In this document: piece by piece, positions 26,871-35,573 of the stretch
Position numbering within the stretch: the stretch's first letter is position 1
Layout of the letters: every line of letters starts with the position of its first letter
Assembly (NCBI RefSeq): GCF_002042965.1
Contig: NZ_MZNT01000002.1
Coordinates: 372,001-436,000, forward strand
Direction of reading: 5' to 3'
Length of the DNA: 64,000 nucleotides
From: Paenibacillus sp. 32352
GTDB taxonomy: Bacteria > Bacillota > Bacilli > Paenibacillales > NBRC-103111
The notes under the pieces: generated by a model
Database searches by the model: none
What the model was told of the DNA's origin: nothing
What the model saw: the letters and a program-made list of their open reading frames with translations, nothing else
Translations under genes and position numbers: made by a program

Positions 26871-28658
26871 ATGAAAAATAAAAATCGTCGAATCCTGTGG
26901 CTATTAAATCATAAAACATTAATGTCCTATGAGGTTCCTTTACTTCGTTCGCTAGGTTTTGAGGTATTCACACCCAAAATAATACCTGATGATGTTTCGA
27001 CCTTTAGAAGCGGTTCTGTAGATTACTCCGCTGATTCCGATTTAACCGTGCCCAAAGATGTCCTTAATGCTTTGAACTCATTTAACTTTTATTCTGATCC
27101 TTGGCGGCACGACATTACTTTTTTTGTTAATACGTACTTTGGTTCAGTTTTTACAATGCCGTTAACTTATCCTTTTCAAGAGGTTGTAACCAAGTATAAA
27201 GGACAGATTGTTCTTCGTGCTTTCGGATTACAAGCTGACTATTCATATGATAAGGTCTTACATCTTCAAATGGGGGATCGAGTTTATTCTTGGTTAGAGG
27301 CTGTAAAAGATCGATTCTGGTTCGGCAAAGGTTATGAACAGCTAGATGAATGTGAAACTCCTTATTTTAAAAATCGTTCCGTATTTCTGCCGCTCGGATT
27401 AAACGAGAGTTACTGGAAGCATAAAAATACTTGGCGTGGTACAGATAAACGCATATTATTTGTCTGCCCAAATATTAATGATAATAACTATTATTATGCC
27501 CAAATATACAAAAATTTTAAGGAGAGTTTCGGAGATCTTCCCCATGTTATCGTTGGACAACAAAAAAATTCTGTCAATGATCCTAATGTTCTTGGCCATG
27601 TAAGTGATGAAGAACTTATCGATTTGTATAAGGATTGTGCTCTACTGTATTATCACTCGCAAGAGCCCCGGCATGTTCATTATTCTCCTATCGAAGCAGC
27701 TATTATCGGTACCCCCATCGTGTTTTATAAACAAAGTTTGTTAGGACGATTACTGCATAAGGATATCGCAGGAGCAACCCAAGGAATATCAGAAGCACGC
27801 ATTGTGATAGAACGAATGCTGCAGGGTGATCGTAAATGGATTGACAAAATAAGATCTGAACAAGAGGCTATCCCGTACTACTTTTCTAACAATTACTGCG
27901 AAAGGATATGGCGCCAAAATTTGCTTTCTGGTCCCCTTGCATCAGCATTATTTAGCGGCGAAAATCCGATTGAGATTAGGAACACGGCCCAAAGCAGCTC
28001 CCTCATGGCCACATCAAAGCTACCTGTTATTCCGTTTCATCAAGGGATTCGTTGGTTCGATTCGATTAAACTAGCAAATGGTCGTGTAATGCCTGGTGTT
28101 GCTCCCTATGAAGTGTTCAAAGCACGCGCAGATATTATTTTTGCCGGACTAGTACCAGGAGAGACAGTTCTTGATATCGGCGATGGTGATGGATTCTATG
28201 CATTCGAATCAGAATTAAGGGGTGCTGGAAAAACAACCTGCATCGTCAATGGAGACAGCTATTGTTTTCTTTATGCAAAACAAGAACTTGCTTCTCGAGT
28301 GGAAGTAATGTACCCTAAACAATTCGATACCATGAGGACATCCAATTTATCTTATGACTGGGTTGTGGTGCGCGGAATTCTTAATCAGACGAGGCACCCG
28401 TTTCAACTTCTTGAACGCTTAGCTACGATTGCCAAGAAGCGTATCGTTATTGAATCGATACTCGACTTGCATGACTTAGATAGACCTGCAGTAGTCTATT
28501 ATGGGGGCGAGAATCGTCTTGGGTATCCCCCCGATGGGTTCGGGTTCAACTTTCTTTTTTTAAAGAGTGCTCTGAACAAATTGGGCTTTCAAAATGTTTC
28601 TTATCAACCTACACCGGATGCGCCGTCGATACGCGGGATCATCACCGCCATGAAATGA
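26871..28658 (+). CDS. glycosyltransferase fused to a CmoB-like methyltransferase
   Basis: This 595-residue two-part enzyme is A+T-richer than the flanking genes. Residues 1-360 look like a GT-B glycosyltransferase, with the C-terminal donor-site segment SPIEAAIIGTPIVFY near residue 285. Residues 390-595 resemble the DUF1698/CmoB SAM-dependent methyltransferase group: FDSIKLANGRVMPG, then VLDIGDGDGFYAFE (SAM loop) near 437 and a PDGFGFNFLFLKSALNKLGF end. It may build and methylate a surface or spore glycan. AGAGGAGGG is five bases before ATG 26871; the open frame upstream lacks a site. It is convergent with a GT61 gene. Confidence 0.8.
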   Translation: MKNKNRRILWLLNHKTLMSYEVPLLRSLGFEVFTPKIIPDDVSTFRSGSVDYSADSDLTVPKDVLNALNSFNFYSDPWRHDITFFVNTYFGSVFTMPLTYPFQEVVTKYKGQIVLRAFGLQADYSYDKVLHLQMGDRVYSWLEAVKDRFWFGKGYEQLDECETPYFKNRSVFLPLGLNESYWKHKNTWRGTDKRILFVCPNINDNNYYYAQIYKNFKESFGDLPHVIVGQQKNSVNDPNVLGHVSDEELIDLYKDCALLYYHSQEPRHVHYSPIEAAIIGTPIVFYKQSLLGRLLHKDIAGATQGISEARIVIERMLQGDRKWIDKIRSEQEAIPYYFSNNYCERIWRQNLLSGPLASALFSGENPIEIRNTAQSSSLMATSKLPVIPFHQGIRWFDSIKLANGRVMPGVAPYEVFKARADIIFAGLVPGETVLDIGDGDGFYAFESELRGAGKTTCIVNGDSYCFLYAKQELASRVEVMYPKQFDTMRTSNLSYDWVVVRGILNQTRHPFQLLERLATIAKKRIVIESILDLHDLDRPAVVYYGGENRLGYPPDGFGFNFLFLKSALNKLGFQNVSYQPTPDAPSIRGIITAMK

Positions 28659-28703
28659 AAACATGAAAATCAAACAGCAGCAGATTGTATCGATAGATCT
28701 TTT

Positions 28704-28762
28704 AGGGGATGTTTGCGTAAAAAGCAAAAATCCCCTTTTCGTTAAAGCGAAAGGGGATCTTT
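28704..28762. terminator. overlapping bidirectional terminator with three pairing segments
   Basis: GGGGAT at 28705 and GGGGAT at 28753 both complement the central ATCCCC (28730-28735). The left pairing ends in TTTTC and could end the fusion gene; the right pairing (28730-28741 with 28748-28758) has an A tract on its left and could end the leftward GT61 gene. Confidence 0.7.
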
Positions 28763-28783
28763 GAGCAGTTCATAGAATAAGGC

Positions 28784-29857
28784 CTAAATACCGGCTAGTT
28801 CTAAGACTTGCTTTAGCTTTTCAATATCAACAATAATGTTATCCCCCGCTGCTGTTGGCTTCGGAGGTTGCTCTATATCACATATCAGCTCATAGTACTC
28901 AAGTTTACCGTGATTGCTTAATATCCAAAAGTAAGGATCAACTACCTGCTGGAGTGAAAGTTCAATTAATTTCGTGCCGGGATTACAAAACACAATGTTT
29001 GCGTTCCCGCTTCCGAACGGAGATACAATAACCTGAGCAGAGGAAAAAAGGGAGATTTTCTCACGAGTGGACATAGGTGTTAGAACAATTTGCTTAAATC
29101 CTTTTGTGCTTAAGAAGCCCATGACTTCGTCTTCATTGGCAACAAACCGGTACTTTGCATCACGCCGAGTGATATATATTTTCTCAAATCCGGGCATCTT
29201 CTCAACAGGAGTATGTTCTTTAAATTGCTGACGGATATAACGAAAGGCCCAGCTTGGAGTCCCCCCAAGCATAAAAGGTACGGCAGGAACGATTAAATTA
29301 TCGGCCTGCAGATGAAAATCACGTTTTTCTACTTGAATTAATTTATCCATAGGGAATCCAAGCATCTTTAATGACTCGTATTGAAAGGGGTGATGGAGCT
29401 TTCCGATTAAATACTTATCGATTAAGATTCCGCTTTGCTCCAGCAAGTGAATTCGCGGCAAAATATCGAAGAACCAATGCCCATATATGCCATGGGTAAA
29501 GAAATTAATCTCAGGTAAATTATATCCGAAGATCAGCGTGGCGACCGTCTCTGCCGTATACTCCGCTTGAGGCAGAGTAGTAAAGTCGAATGGATAGTTC
29601 AACTCTGTATCACGCATTCGCAGATTATCGGGGGTAACAGCATAACAATTTGACGTAACTACTCGTCCCTTCGGTATTTGAGCTACAAAGGCTTCCTTAA
29701 AGAACAGCTCCGTGCCCCATCGTGGAGGGTCCACCCCTTTTGGGATTTGAAAATGAACGCTTTCGCCGGGATAAATGACTTTATAAAGGTGTTGCAGTTG
29801 GTTTTCAATAAACCAATCTTTAGTATGTTCGCAAAATGTGTTGGGAAATTCATTCAA
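28784..29857 (-). CDS. glycosyltransferase family 61 protein (capsular polysaccharide type)
   Basis: This 357-residue cytoplasmic enzyme has the DUF563/GT61 pattern: NFFTHGIYGHWFFDILPR near residue 120, IYITRRDAKYR near 225, and the C-terminal VSPFGSGNANIVFCNPGTKLIELS near 285 that contains the conserved small-residue donor loop. It probably adds a sugar to a surface polysaccharide. Like the neighbouring fusion gene it is A+T-rich, so the two may have arrived together. ATG 29857 follows a GAGGAGGG site. Acceptor and donor cannot be read from the sequence. Confidence 0.85.
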   Translation of the reverse strand: MNEFPNTFCEHTKDWFIENQLQHLYKVIYPGESVHFQIPKGVDPPRWGTELFFKEAFVAQIPKGRVVTSNCYAVTPDNLRMRDTELNYPFDFTTLPQAEYTAETVATLIFGYNLPEINFFTHGIYGHWFFDILPRIHLLEQSGILIDKYLIGKLHHPFQYESLKMLGFPMDKLIQVEKRDFHLQADNLIVPAVPFMLGGTPSWAFRYIRQQFKEHTPVEKMPGFEKIYITRRDAKYRFVANEDEVMGFLSTKGFKQIVLTPMSTREKISLFSSAQVIVSPFGSGNANIVFCNPGTKLIELSLQQVVDPYFWILSNHGKLEYYELICDIEQPPKPTAAGDNIIVDIEKLKQVLELAGI

Positions 29858-30276
29858 TATTTATCCCTCCTCATATTATGCATTTGAGCAAGTATTCAAC
29901 TTTTCCATAATCATATGCGAATCGGCGATGCCTAGACTACGGCCCCTTCGTCATGAGATTATGCGTAATTCAGGAGCCTGTTCCACAATGAATCGGGTGT
30001 TATGAGACTCCCAATCCATAGCACCACCGCCTTAAAAAAGTCTTCAGTTATTTTATGCATTACTTTCTAGCTGGGAAATGGACATATGCGGACAACAGAT
30101 ACGACCCTAAATCCTATTTCATGTCCCTAGGGAGAGAGAAGGGGGGGTTTGGTGTTCGAAACGATTTGGGATCTATTGTACCAAAGGGGGGGAGGGACGT
30201 TAAGTTTTCTATGTTTAAGATAAAAGAGCCCGATTGCCGAGTCCTCGGCATCAGGCTCTTTCTTCATGAAAGCATC
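29858..30276. other. intergenic region with a possible tiny ORF
   Basis: This 419-base spacer lies upstream of the GT61 gene and downstream of the PIN gene (both leftward). A leftward 22-codon ORF at 30019-29953 (ATG with AAGGCGGTGG upstream) might be a short peptide or a gene remnant. G-tract runs (seven Gs near 30143 and 30186) stand out. A rightward 84-codon frame at 30055-30309 has no ribosome site and overlaps the terminator, so I do not call it. Confidence 0.4.
30223..30261 (-). terminator. terminator of the PIN/antitoxin-like pair
   Basis: AAAGAGCC (30223-30230) pairs with GGCTCTTT (30254-30261) around an inner TGCCGAG/CTCGGCA stem; on the minus strand it is followed by TATCTT. Confidence 0.75.
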
Positions 30277-30744
30277 TTACCATACGCTTGGCATCACCTT
30301 GATCGATGAGTCCAGCTTGGGCAGAAAGGCATAGCTCGGGTTAAACGTGAAGATACGTTTAATCTGGTAAGTAATCATGACGACAGCGGTGACCGCTTCG
30401 TTCAGGGACAGCTGCAGATCGGGGCAATCCACCAGCAGCCGTTTGGATTCCTGCTCAAATTCGGAGCAGCCGGAAATCACGGTTAAGACTCCTTTTTGCA
30501 CGGCTTGCTCTACTGTTTCAAGAAAAAATTGCGCTTGTTGAAACCCGAATTGGTTTCTAAGCCATTGATGGGTATCGAATAGCACATAGTTGGTTGTTAT
30601 CAGTGTTCGGTCCATATCGTCCAAGTCCAGAAACAAGGTGCGAGCTTTGGAATAATAAGGGTCCTGAGGATTCATAAAGGACATGAATGCCGTCTGGTCA
30701 ACATATACCGCCTGGGCAAGATGGGTCTGTTCAATGTTGTTCAT
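30277..30744 (-). CDS. PIN-domain protein (possible toxin-like nuclease, altered acidic residues)
   Basis: This 155-residue protein is built like VapC-type PIN nucleases: VDQTAF (D16), TTNYVLFDTHQWLRN near 50-64, LSLNEAV near 113 and IFTFNPSYAF near 131. D16 is kept, the usual Glu is Asp57, and the third and fourth acidic positions read N115 (with E116 next) and N135. Metal-dependent cleavage may therefore be weak. ATG 30744 overlaps the upstream gene by 14 bases and has GGAG nine bases before it, so the two are translationally coupled. The frame is open further upstream, but without a ribosome site. Confidence 0.75.
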   Translation of the reverse strand: MNNIEQTHLAQAVYVDQTAFMSFMNPQDPYYSKARTLFLDLDDMDRTLITTNYVLFDTHQWLRNQFGFQQAQFFLETVEQAVQKGVLTVISGCSEFEQESKRLLVDCPDLQLSLNEAVTAVVMITYQIKRIFTFNPSYAFLPKLDSSIKVMPSVW

Positions 30745-31066
30745 ATTGGGTATCTCCATACAGATTGATGCTGCGCTCCGACAAGCCGTCCAGATAAAGA
30801 AGGGGATTGCGAGCCAGCTGTTCACGGGATATAGGAACGAGGAGCTCGTTGCTTTTCAAGGTCCAATACTGCTCAACGATCTGATTTACGATTTCACTGA
30901 CGGTAACTTGCTGTGCATCGGCCATTTGCCGGCACTTGGCTAATAATTCCGGGTCTAGCTCCAGGGATGGCTCTTCTTCAACTTCTTCCGGCCCGGCAAT
31001 AAATTGTGTTGCCGCATTTTTCCATTGATCCAGCCGGCGCTGCAGCAGTCTTTTGGCGTTGCCCAT
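30731..31066 (-). CDS. antitoxin-like protein with probable ribbon-helix-helix segment
   Basis: A 111-residue protein upstream of and overlapping the PIN gene. Residues 38-68 (LDPELLAKCRQMADAQQVTVSEIVNQIVEQYW) resemble the two helices of a CopG/ribbon-helix-helix dimer, but here in the middle of the chain rather than at the N-terminus. Charged flanks (QRRLDQW; EEVEEEP) are present. GGAGGTG lies seven bases before ATG 31066. The order, small first gene then overlapping PIN gene, fits a type II toxin-antitoxin module, although the domain call is by eye. Confidence 0.65.
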   Translation of the reverse strand: MGNAKRLLQRRLDQWKNAATQFIAGPEEVEEEPSLELDPELLAKCRQMADAQQVTVSEIVNQIVEQYWTLKSNELLVPISREQLARNPLLYLDGLSERSINLYGDTQYEQH

Positions 31067-31400
31067 GGACTTGCACCTCCGTTGTAGTTTGGTTACGGCT
31101 TATGTATTATTGTCGCCACCTTATATGATTCGGGAAGAATCGACATTTTCATGGGGCTTAAAGCAAAAATTCGTCAATGTTCCTCTGGAAAGGGTGTGTA
31201 TGTAAATAAATACCACAAAAAAACCCCCGAAAGATCGACACGCCGGACGAAGAGTATAACACTCGGAGCGCAAGCGGTAATTACGGTAAATATCATTTTT
31301 TAAGCCATTGATCTCCATGACCGCAAAGATCCGCAGTACATACAGTGGGGATTTCTGAATCCTACGCTTCGATTAACCTGTTTGAAACGGAGGATACATC
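31067..31400. other. intergenic region between divergent units
   Basis: This 334-base spacer should hold promoters for the leftward antitoxin-like/PIN pair and the rightward MreB-like gene. I see ribosome sites at both ends (GGAGGTG; ACGGAGGA) but no consensus promoter, repeat or RNA. A 65-codon leftward frame at 31318-31121 lacks a ribosome site. Confidence 0.4.
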
Positions 31401-32483
31401 ATGTTTAATGCATTGGAGCTTCAATTCGGTATCGATTTGGGAACATCGAATACTGTGATATATCAGCATGGAAAAGGAATCGTACTACAGGAGCCGTCCG
31501 TCATTGCGGTGAAGCAGGCTACAGGAGAAATTCAGGCTTTCGGGGCTGAGGCTCAAGCCATGATCGGACGTGCGCCGGGAAGTCTTGAAATTATCTACCC
31601 TCTGCAGGAAGGGGTCATTTCCAATTACAATTGGTCTACAGCAATGCTTCAGCATTTTATGAAAAAAATCCAGGCACGCACCTGGCTGCGCAAATCCAAG
31701 GTCTTTATTTCGATTCCTTGCGGCATCACCAGCGTTCAAAAAAGAGCGGTCGAGGAAACGGTTGTTCATAAAGGCTCCAATAGAGCCATTACAATAGAAG
31801 AGCCGCTCGCAGCGGCTTTGGGAGCGGGTCTTCCGGTAGATGAGCCGATGGGGAATATGATTCTGAATATTGGAGGCGGCACCGCTCAGGTTGCTATTCT
31901 TTCCTTAGGCGGCATTGTCTCTAGCAGAGTCACGCGCCGCGGCGGTTTATCCATCGACAGAGATATTATTGAATATGTAAAGAAAACCTATAATCTGGAG
32001 ATCGGTGAACGTACGGCGGAGGATATCAAGATTCGCTTAGGCAGCGTGGAGAAATCGGAAGCGGGCGAGCAGATGGATATCCGGGGCAGAGATCTGATCG
32101 AGGGCCTGCCTAAGACGGTTACGATTACCGCAATGGAAATTTATAGGCTGCTCGACAGCTTCATCGGAATTATGGTAGACACGATACGCGGTACCTTGGA
32201 GGATTGCCCTCCAGAGCTTGCGGGGGATGTTATCGAGCAAGGCATTATTTTGTGCGGGGGCGGATCGCTGCTCAAGGGATTGGCATCCCGATTGCAGAAG
32301 GAAACAGGCATCCCGATTCATCTGGCGGACCGTCCGCAGGAATGCACGGCGCTGGGCGCCGGAAAAATGCTGGAGTATGATATCCGGACTCCTCGTGGCA
32401 GCAGGTCAGCCTCCGGTTGGAAGCCAGCTGGCGGCGGAAGCTACCAAGAGAAGGAGCCTGTGAATCAGCAGGCGGCGGAATAA
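31401..32483 (+). CDS. divergent MreB/Mbl-family actin-like protein
   Basis: This 360-residue actin-like ATPase paralogue probably takes part in cell-shape or wall-synthesis guidance. Phosphate loop 1 (FGIDLGTSNT, residues 9-18) and the catalytic-Glu region ITIEEPLAAALG near 131-142 are conserved, as is IILCGGGSLLKGL near 287. Phosphate loop 2, normally DIGGGTT, reads NIGGGTA (N156), and the next block is GGLSID instead of the usual GDKxD. The C-terminal 30 residues are a Gly/Ser/Gln-rich tail. It is not linked to mreCD, so it is a stand-alone paralogue. ACGGAGGA precedes ATG. Confidence 0.88.
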   Translation: MFNALELQFGIDLGTSNTVIYQHGKGIVLQEPSVIAVKQATGEIQAFGAEAQAMIGRAPGSLEIIYPLQEGVISNYNWSTAMLQHFMKKIQARTWLRKSKVFISIPCGITSVQKRAVEETVVHKGSNRAITIEEPLAAALGAGLPVDEPMGNMILNIGGGTAQVAILSLGGIVSSRVTRRGGLSIDRDIIEYVKKTYNLEIGERTAEDIKIRLGSVEKSEAGEQMDIRGRDLIEGLPKTVTITAMEIYRLLDSFIGIMVDTIRGTLEDCPPELAGDVIEQGIILCGGGSLLKGLASRLQKETGIPIHLADRPQECTALGAGKMLEYDIRTPRGSRSASGWKPAGGGSYQEKEPVNQQAAE

Positions 32484-32489
32484 CAGGGA

Positions 32490-32526
32490 AGAGCAGCATC
32501 CTCATAAGGATAGCTGCTCTTTTTTG
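32490..32526 (+). terminator. rho-independent terminator of the MreB-like gene
   Basis: AGAGCAGC-ATCCT pairs with AGGAT-AGCTGCTCT around CATA and is followed by six T residues. Confidence 0.85.
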
Positions 32527-32577
32527 ACAATATGGAATTTCGTGGGGTTCCCCACAGACCTGAACCACTCAGACGGC

Positions 32578-33663
32578 TTACGATTCAGCTCTGCGCATAT
32601 CGATTGCCTCGGCCATTGTTTTATCGGTCAGATGCGCGTAAATTTGCGTCGTTTCAGGCGATGCATGACCCAGCTGCTCTTGGGTTTTGTATAGATCATT
32701 TTGCAAATAATAATCTGTCGCAAAGGAATGGCGTAGCTTATGTACGGATAAATACGGCTTGCCGAAATGCTTGGCATATTTGATGATCATCGCTTGAATC
32801 GCCCGTTTGGTCATGCGCTCGCCTTCTTTTTTGCCGTTGGCTATGGCTAAGAAGAGGGCTTTTTCTTTTTTCGGGGCTTTATATTGCGTTTGCCGCAGCT
32901 CTAAATAAGCCGTCAGATCATCGATAGCTTCTTGACGGAAATAAACGGGGGTTTTGAAGGTATCGTCATTTTTACCTTTACGGTATACATGCGTTACCTT
33001 TTTCTTTAAATCAATGTCATCCACGTTCAAATTCACCACTTCAGACACCCGCAAGCCTGAATTCAATATTAGCGTCACGATACAGGCATCGCGAACCTTG
33101 TTTTGCCGGTACGAGTAAAGAGCCTGCTTATTACTGGCTATGTCCTGCTCATAACCGCTATGTACATAGGCGATGAATTCGTGAATTTCCTCTTCCTGAA
33201 GCAATTTCCCTTCAAGCTTAGCCGCGGTATCCTTGGGCTTATGCGTGCGCTTGATCTCAACTTTGGCCATTACGTTCCGCTTTAAGAGGGGGTAGAAATT
33301 CTCATCCTCTGCAATTTGACTCAAGTAGTGAAATAACGACCTGAGCGAGGACAGCTTTCGGGATATCGTTGTTTTGCTGTTTGTATTTTCGGTCCGCGTG
33401 GAAAGAAACATGCGAAAGTTATCGATGCTTTCCATATGAAGCTTTTCCAGCGCTTCCAACGGAACCTCTTTGATGGAGGCTCCCTCCGCCAATCCTTCCG
33501 CCAATAGCCAGGAGAAGAACGTTTCGTAGTCCCGCACATATTCCAGCAAAGAAGAAGGGGACAGGTCAGGCAGCTTGTAATTAATGAACTTCTCTACATA
33601 CCAAGGCATAGAGGGCACGCGTTTGTCCAATTCCTGACGGTCTTTGATTTTCAAGATGTTCAT
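32578..33663 (-). CDS. xerS: tyrosine recombinase XerS
   Basis: This 361-residue site-specific recombinase belongs to the single-protein XerS type, which in streptococci resolves chromosome dimers. The N-terminal SAM-like core-binding domain spans about 15-130. Catalytic residues are visible: R in GLRVSEV, K in YRKGKND, HxxR in HKLRHSF, H in LGHASPETT and the nucleophile Y in TQIYAHL. I choose ATG 33663 because GGAGGT is eight bases upstream, whereas the earlier in-frame ATG 33684 has no site. No dif-like site is recognisable beside it. It stands alone, convergent with the MreB-like gene. Confidence 0.92.
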   Translation of the reverse strand: MNILKIKDRQELDKRVPSMPWYVEKFINYKLPDLSPSSLLEYVRDYETFFSWLLAEGLAEGASIKEVPLEALEKLHMESIDNFRMFLSTRTENTNSKTTISRKLSSLRSLFHYLSQIAEDENFYPLLKRNVMAKVEIKRTHKPKDTAAKLEGKLLQEEEIHEFIAYVHSGYEQDIASNKQALYSYRQNKVRDACIVTLILNSGLRVSEVVNLNVDDIDLKKKVTHVYRKGKNDDTFKTPVYFRQEAIDDLTAYLELRQTQYKAPKKEKALFLAIANGKKEGERMTKRAIQAMIIKYAKHFGKPYLSVHKLRHSFATDYYLQNDLYKTQEQLGHASPETTQIYAHLTDKTMAEAIDMRRAES

Positions 33664-33860
33664 AGCCGTGTACCTCCATTTCAATTCATTGAACTCACTG
33701 ATTCAACCACAGCTCATTTAGCAAAAGAAACCAAATGCTTATGAAGCTTAGTATAAAACAGAATTGGAGTGAAGGGTAGTCCGACGGGATTGGAGCCGCG
33801 CATGAAACCGGACATGATTAACCATACTAACCATTGATTATCTAGAAGGGGGATGACTTC

Positions 33861-34403
33861 ATGCCACACAGCAAAACCAAGAAAATGATCTGCCTTATGT
33901 CTGCTTGCTTGGTAGTAGGCGTCATGGCAGGTTGCAACAAAAAAACAGCGCAGCCTGCACCGAACACCCACACCAACAATACGGTACATCAGCAAGCGGC
34001 CAGTCCGTCGCCGTCACCAGCTTCGTCTCCATCTCCATCTGCATCTTCTGCACCGTCACCAGCTGCTGGAGAGCACATCAACATTGCGCATCAAGCGGCT
34101 CAAAGGATTTCCCAAATTCCTAGCGTAAGCAGCGCTACGGTGCTTGTCTCCCGGCATAATGCTTATGTAGCGGCGATGATGAAGGATCGCAACGGCCCGT
34201 TATCACGGGATGTAGAGAATCAAATCTCTCAACAAGTCAAATCCACTGATCCGAATATCCACAATGTGTATGTATCGACCAACCCCGACTTCGTCCAACG
34301 TGTCAATAACTATGCAGCAGACGTAGGCGCTGGAAGACCGGTATCCGGCTTCGTCCAGGAATTTGCCGAGATGGTTCGCCGGGTGTTTCCAACCGCTCAT
34401 TAA
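33861..34403 (+). CDS. YhcN/YlaJ-family sporulation lipoprotein
   Basis: This 180-residue exported lipoprotein belongs to a group linked to spores and germination in Bacillus. The lipobox VMAGC ends near residue 25. A low-complexity Ser/Pro linker (repeats of SPSP) spans about 45-68, followed by the YhcN core with QRISQIPSVSSATVLVSRHNAYVAAMM and a C-terminal amphipathic stretch. AAGGGGG lies ahead of ATG 33861. It is monocistronic. Its sporulation role is inferred from the family. Confidence 0.88.
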   Translation: MPHSKTKKMICLMSACLVVGVMAGCNKKTAQPAPNTHTNNTVHQQAASPSPSPASSPSPSASSAPSPAAGEHINIAHQAAQRISQIPSVSSATVLVSRHNAYVAAMMKDRNGPLSRDVENQISQQVKSTDPNIHNVYVSTNPDFVQRVNNYAADVGAGRPVSGFVQEFAEMVRRVFPTAH

Positions 34404-34410
34404 TTTCGTA

Positions 34411-34457
34411 AGCCCGATTGACGTGCGTTCAGCACGCTATTCGGGCTGCTTTTTTTT
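34411..34457 (+). terminator. rho-independent terminator of the YhcN-like gene
   Basis: AGCCCGA/TCGGGCT with an inner CGTGC/GCACG stem, followed by eight T residues. Confidence 0.85.
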
Positions 34458-34607
34458 GTATTGTGGCGTCTGACCCTTGCTTCAAGCACTAACAAGACGG
34501 TGACCGCAAACTTTTTGCTGAATGTGAATATCCAACCTGCTTCTAATATGGTAGAGTTATCTTGAAAAAGGTTCCATGCCGACAAGTTATAGTAGGAGGA
34601 TGCCGTC

Positions 34608-35573
34608 ATGCAGTTAACACAAATTCAGGCGATGGCTCAAAATATAAGAGCTAACGTCAACCAAGTGATTGTAGGAAAAGAGGATGTCATCGAGAAGCTG
34701 CTTATTGCCATCATTGCATCAGGTCATATTCTTCTCGAGGATGTCCCCGGTACCGGGAAAACACTGCTGGCTAAAGCGATGGCCAAATCCTTAAACTGCC
34801 ATTTTAAGCGCATACAATTCACCCCGGATTTGCTGCCCTCTGACCTTAGCGGTATTAATTATTTCAATCAAAAGCAGGGGGAATTCGAATTTCGGCCAGG
34901 CCCGTTATTTACGAATATTTTGCTGGCTGATGAAATCAACCGGGCGACACCAAGAACGCAGTCCAGCCTGCTGGAATGTATGGAAGAAAGGCAGGTCAGC
35001 ATTGACGGCGAGACAAGAGCGCTGGAGGCTCCCTTCCTGGTTATCGCAACGCAGAATCCCGTTGAAAATCAGGGTACGTTTCCGCTGCCGGAGGCCCAGC
35101 TGGACCGGTTTTTGTTCAAGGTTAAGATGGGCTATCCGTCGGCAGAGGAAGGGTTGCAAATATTGAAGCGCTTTAAAGACAGCAGCCCACTGGAAGCTAT
35201 TACAAGTGTAGCCGAAGCGGAGGAGATTGTCGCCGCGCAGCAGCATTACTCCAAGGTAGCTGTGAGCGACGAGCTGCTGAACTACTTGCTGGCTATCGTT
35301 GAGAAAACACGAACCCATAACGAGGTCGTAACCGGCGTCAGCCCGCGCGGGAGCCAGGCGCTACTGAAAGCGGCGCAGATTCATGCCCTGCTGAGAGGAA
35401 GGGATTTTGTTACACCGGACGATTTGAAGCGGATGGCCAAGCCGGTTCTGGCTCATCGGATCATCGTCAAAGGGTCCCACCGTTCCCGCTATGAGACGGC
35501 CGAAGCCATCATGGATTCCATTCTGCATGAGATTGCCGTACCAACGGAACCGGAGCTGGTGAACAACGAATGA
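34608..35573 (+). CDS. MoxR-family AAA ATPase
   Basis: This 321-residue chaperone-like ATPase is first in a three-gene operon. Walker A is DVPGTGKTLLAKA near residue 44-57, Walker B is LLADEINRATP near 105, sensor 1 is ATQNP near 147, and the arginine-finger region reads LDRFLFK. The C-terminal lid has GVSPRGSQALL. MoxR proteins typically help assemble or activate proteins encoded with DUF58 and transglutaminase-like partners. GTAGGAGGA precedes ATG, and the stop overlaps the DUF58 start by four bases. Confidence 0.95.
   Translation: MQLTQIQAMAQNIRANVNQVIVGKEDVIEKLLIAIIASGHILLEDVPGTGKTLLAKAMAKSLNCHFKRIQFTPDLLPSDLSGINYFNQKQGEFEFRPGPLFTNILLADEINRATPRTQSSLLECMEERQVSIDGETRALEAPFLVIATQNPVENQGTFPLPEAQLDRFLFKVKMGYPSAEEGLQILKRFKDSSPLEAITSVAEAEEIVAAQQHYSKVAVSDELLNYLLAIVEKTRTHNEVVTGVSPRGSQALLKAAQIHALLRGRDFVTPDDLKRMAKPVLAHRIIVKGSHRSRYETAEAIMDSILHEIAVPTEPELVNNE

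Noticed and set aside
30055..30309. Rightward 84-codon ORF between the GT61 and PIN genes
   Set aside because: No ribosome site; it crosses the PIN-pair terminator and overlaps the end of the PIN gene.
32527..32577. GTGGGG-TT-CCCCAC palindrome beside xerS as a possible dif site
   Set aside because: It lacks the A+T-rich spacer and arm pattern of known dif sites and is more likely a small hairpin at the gene end.
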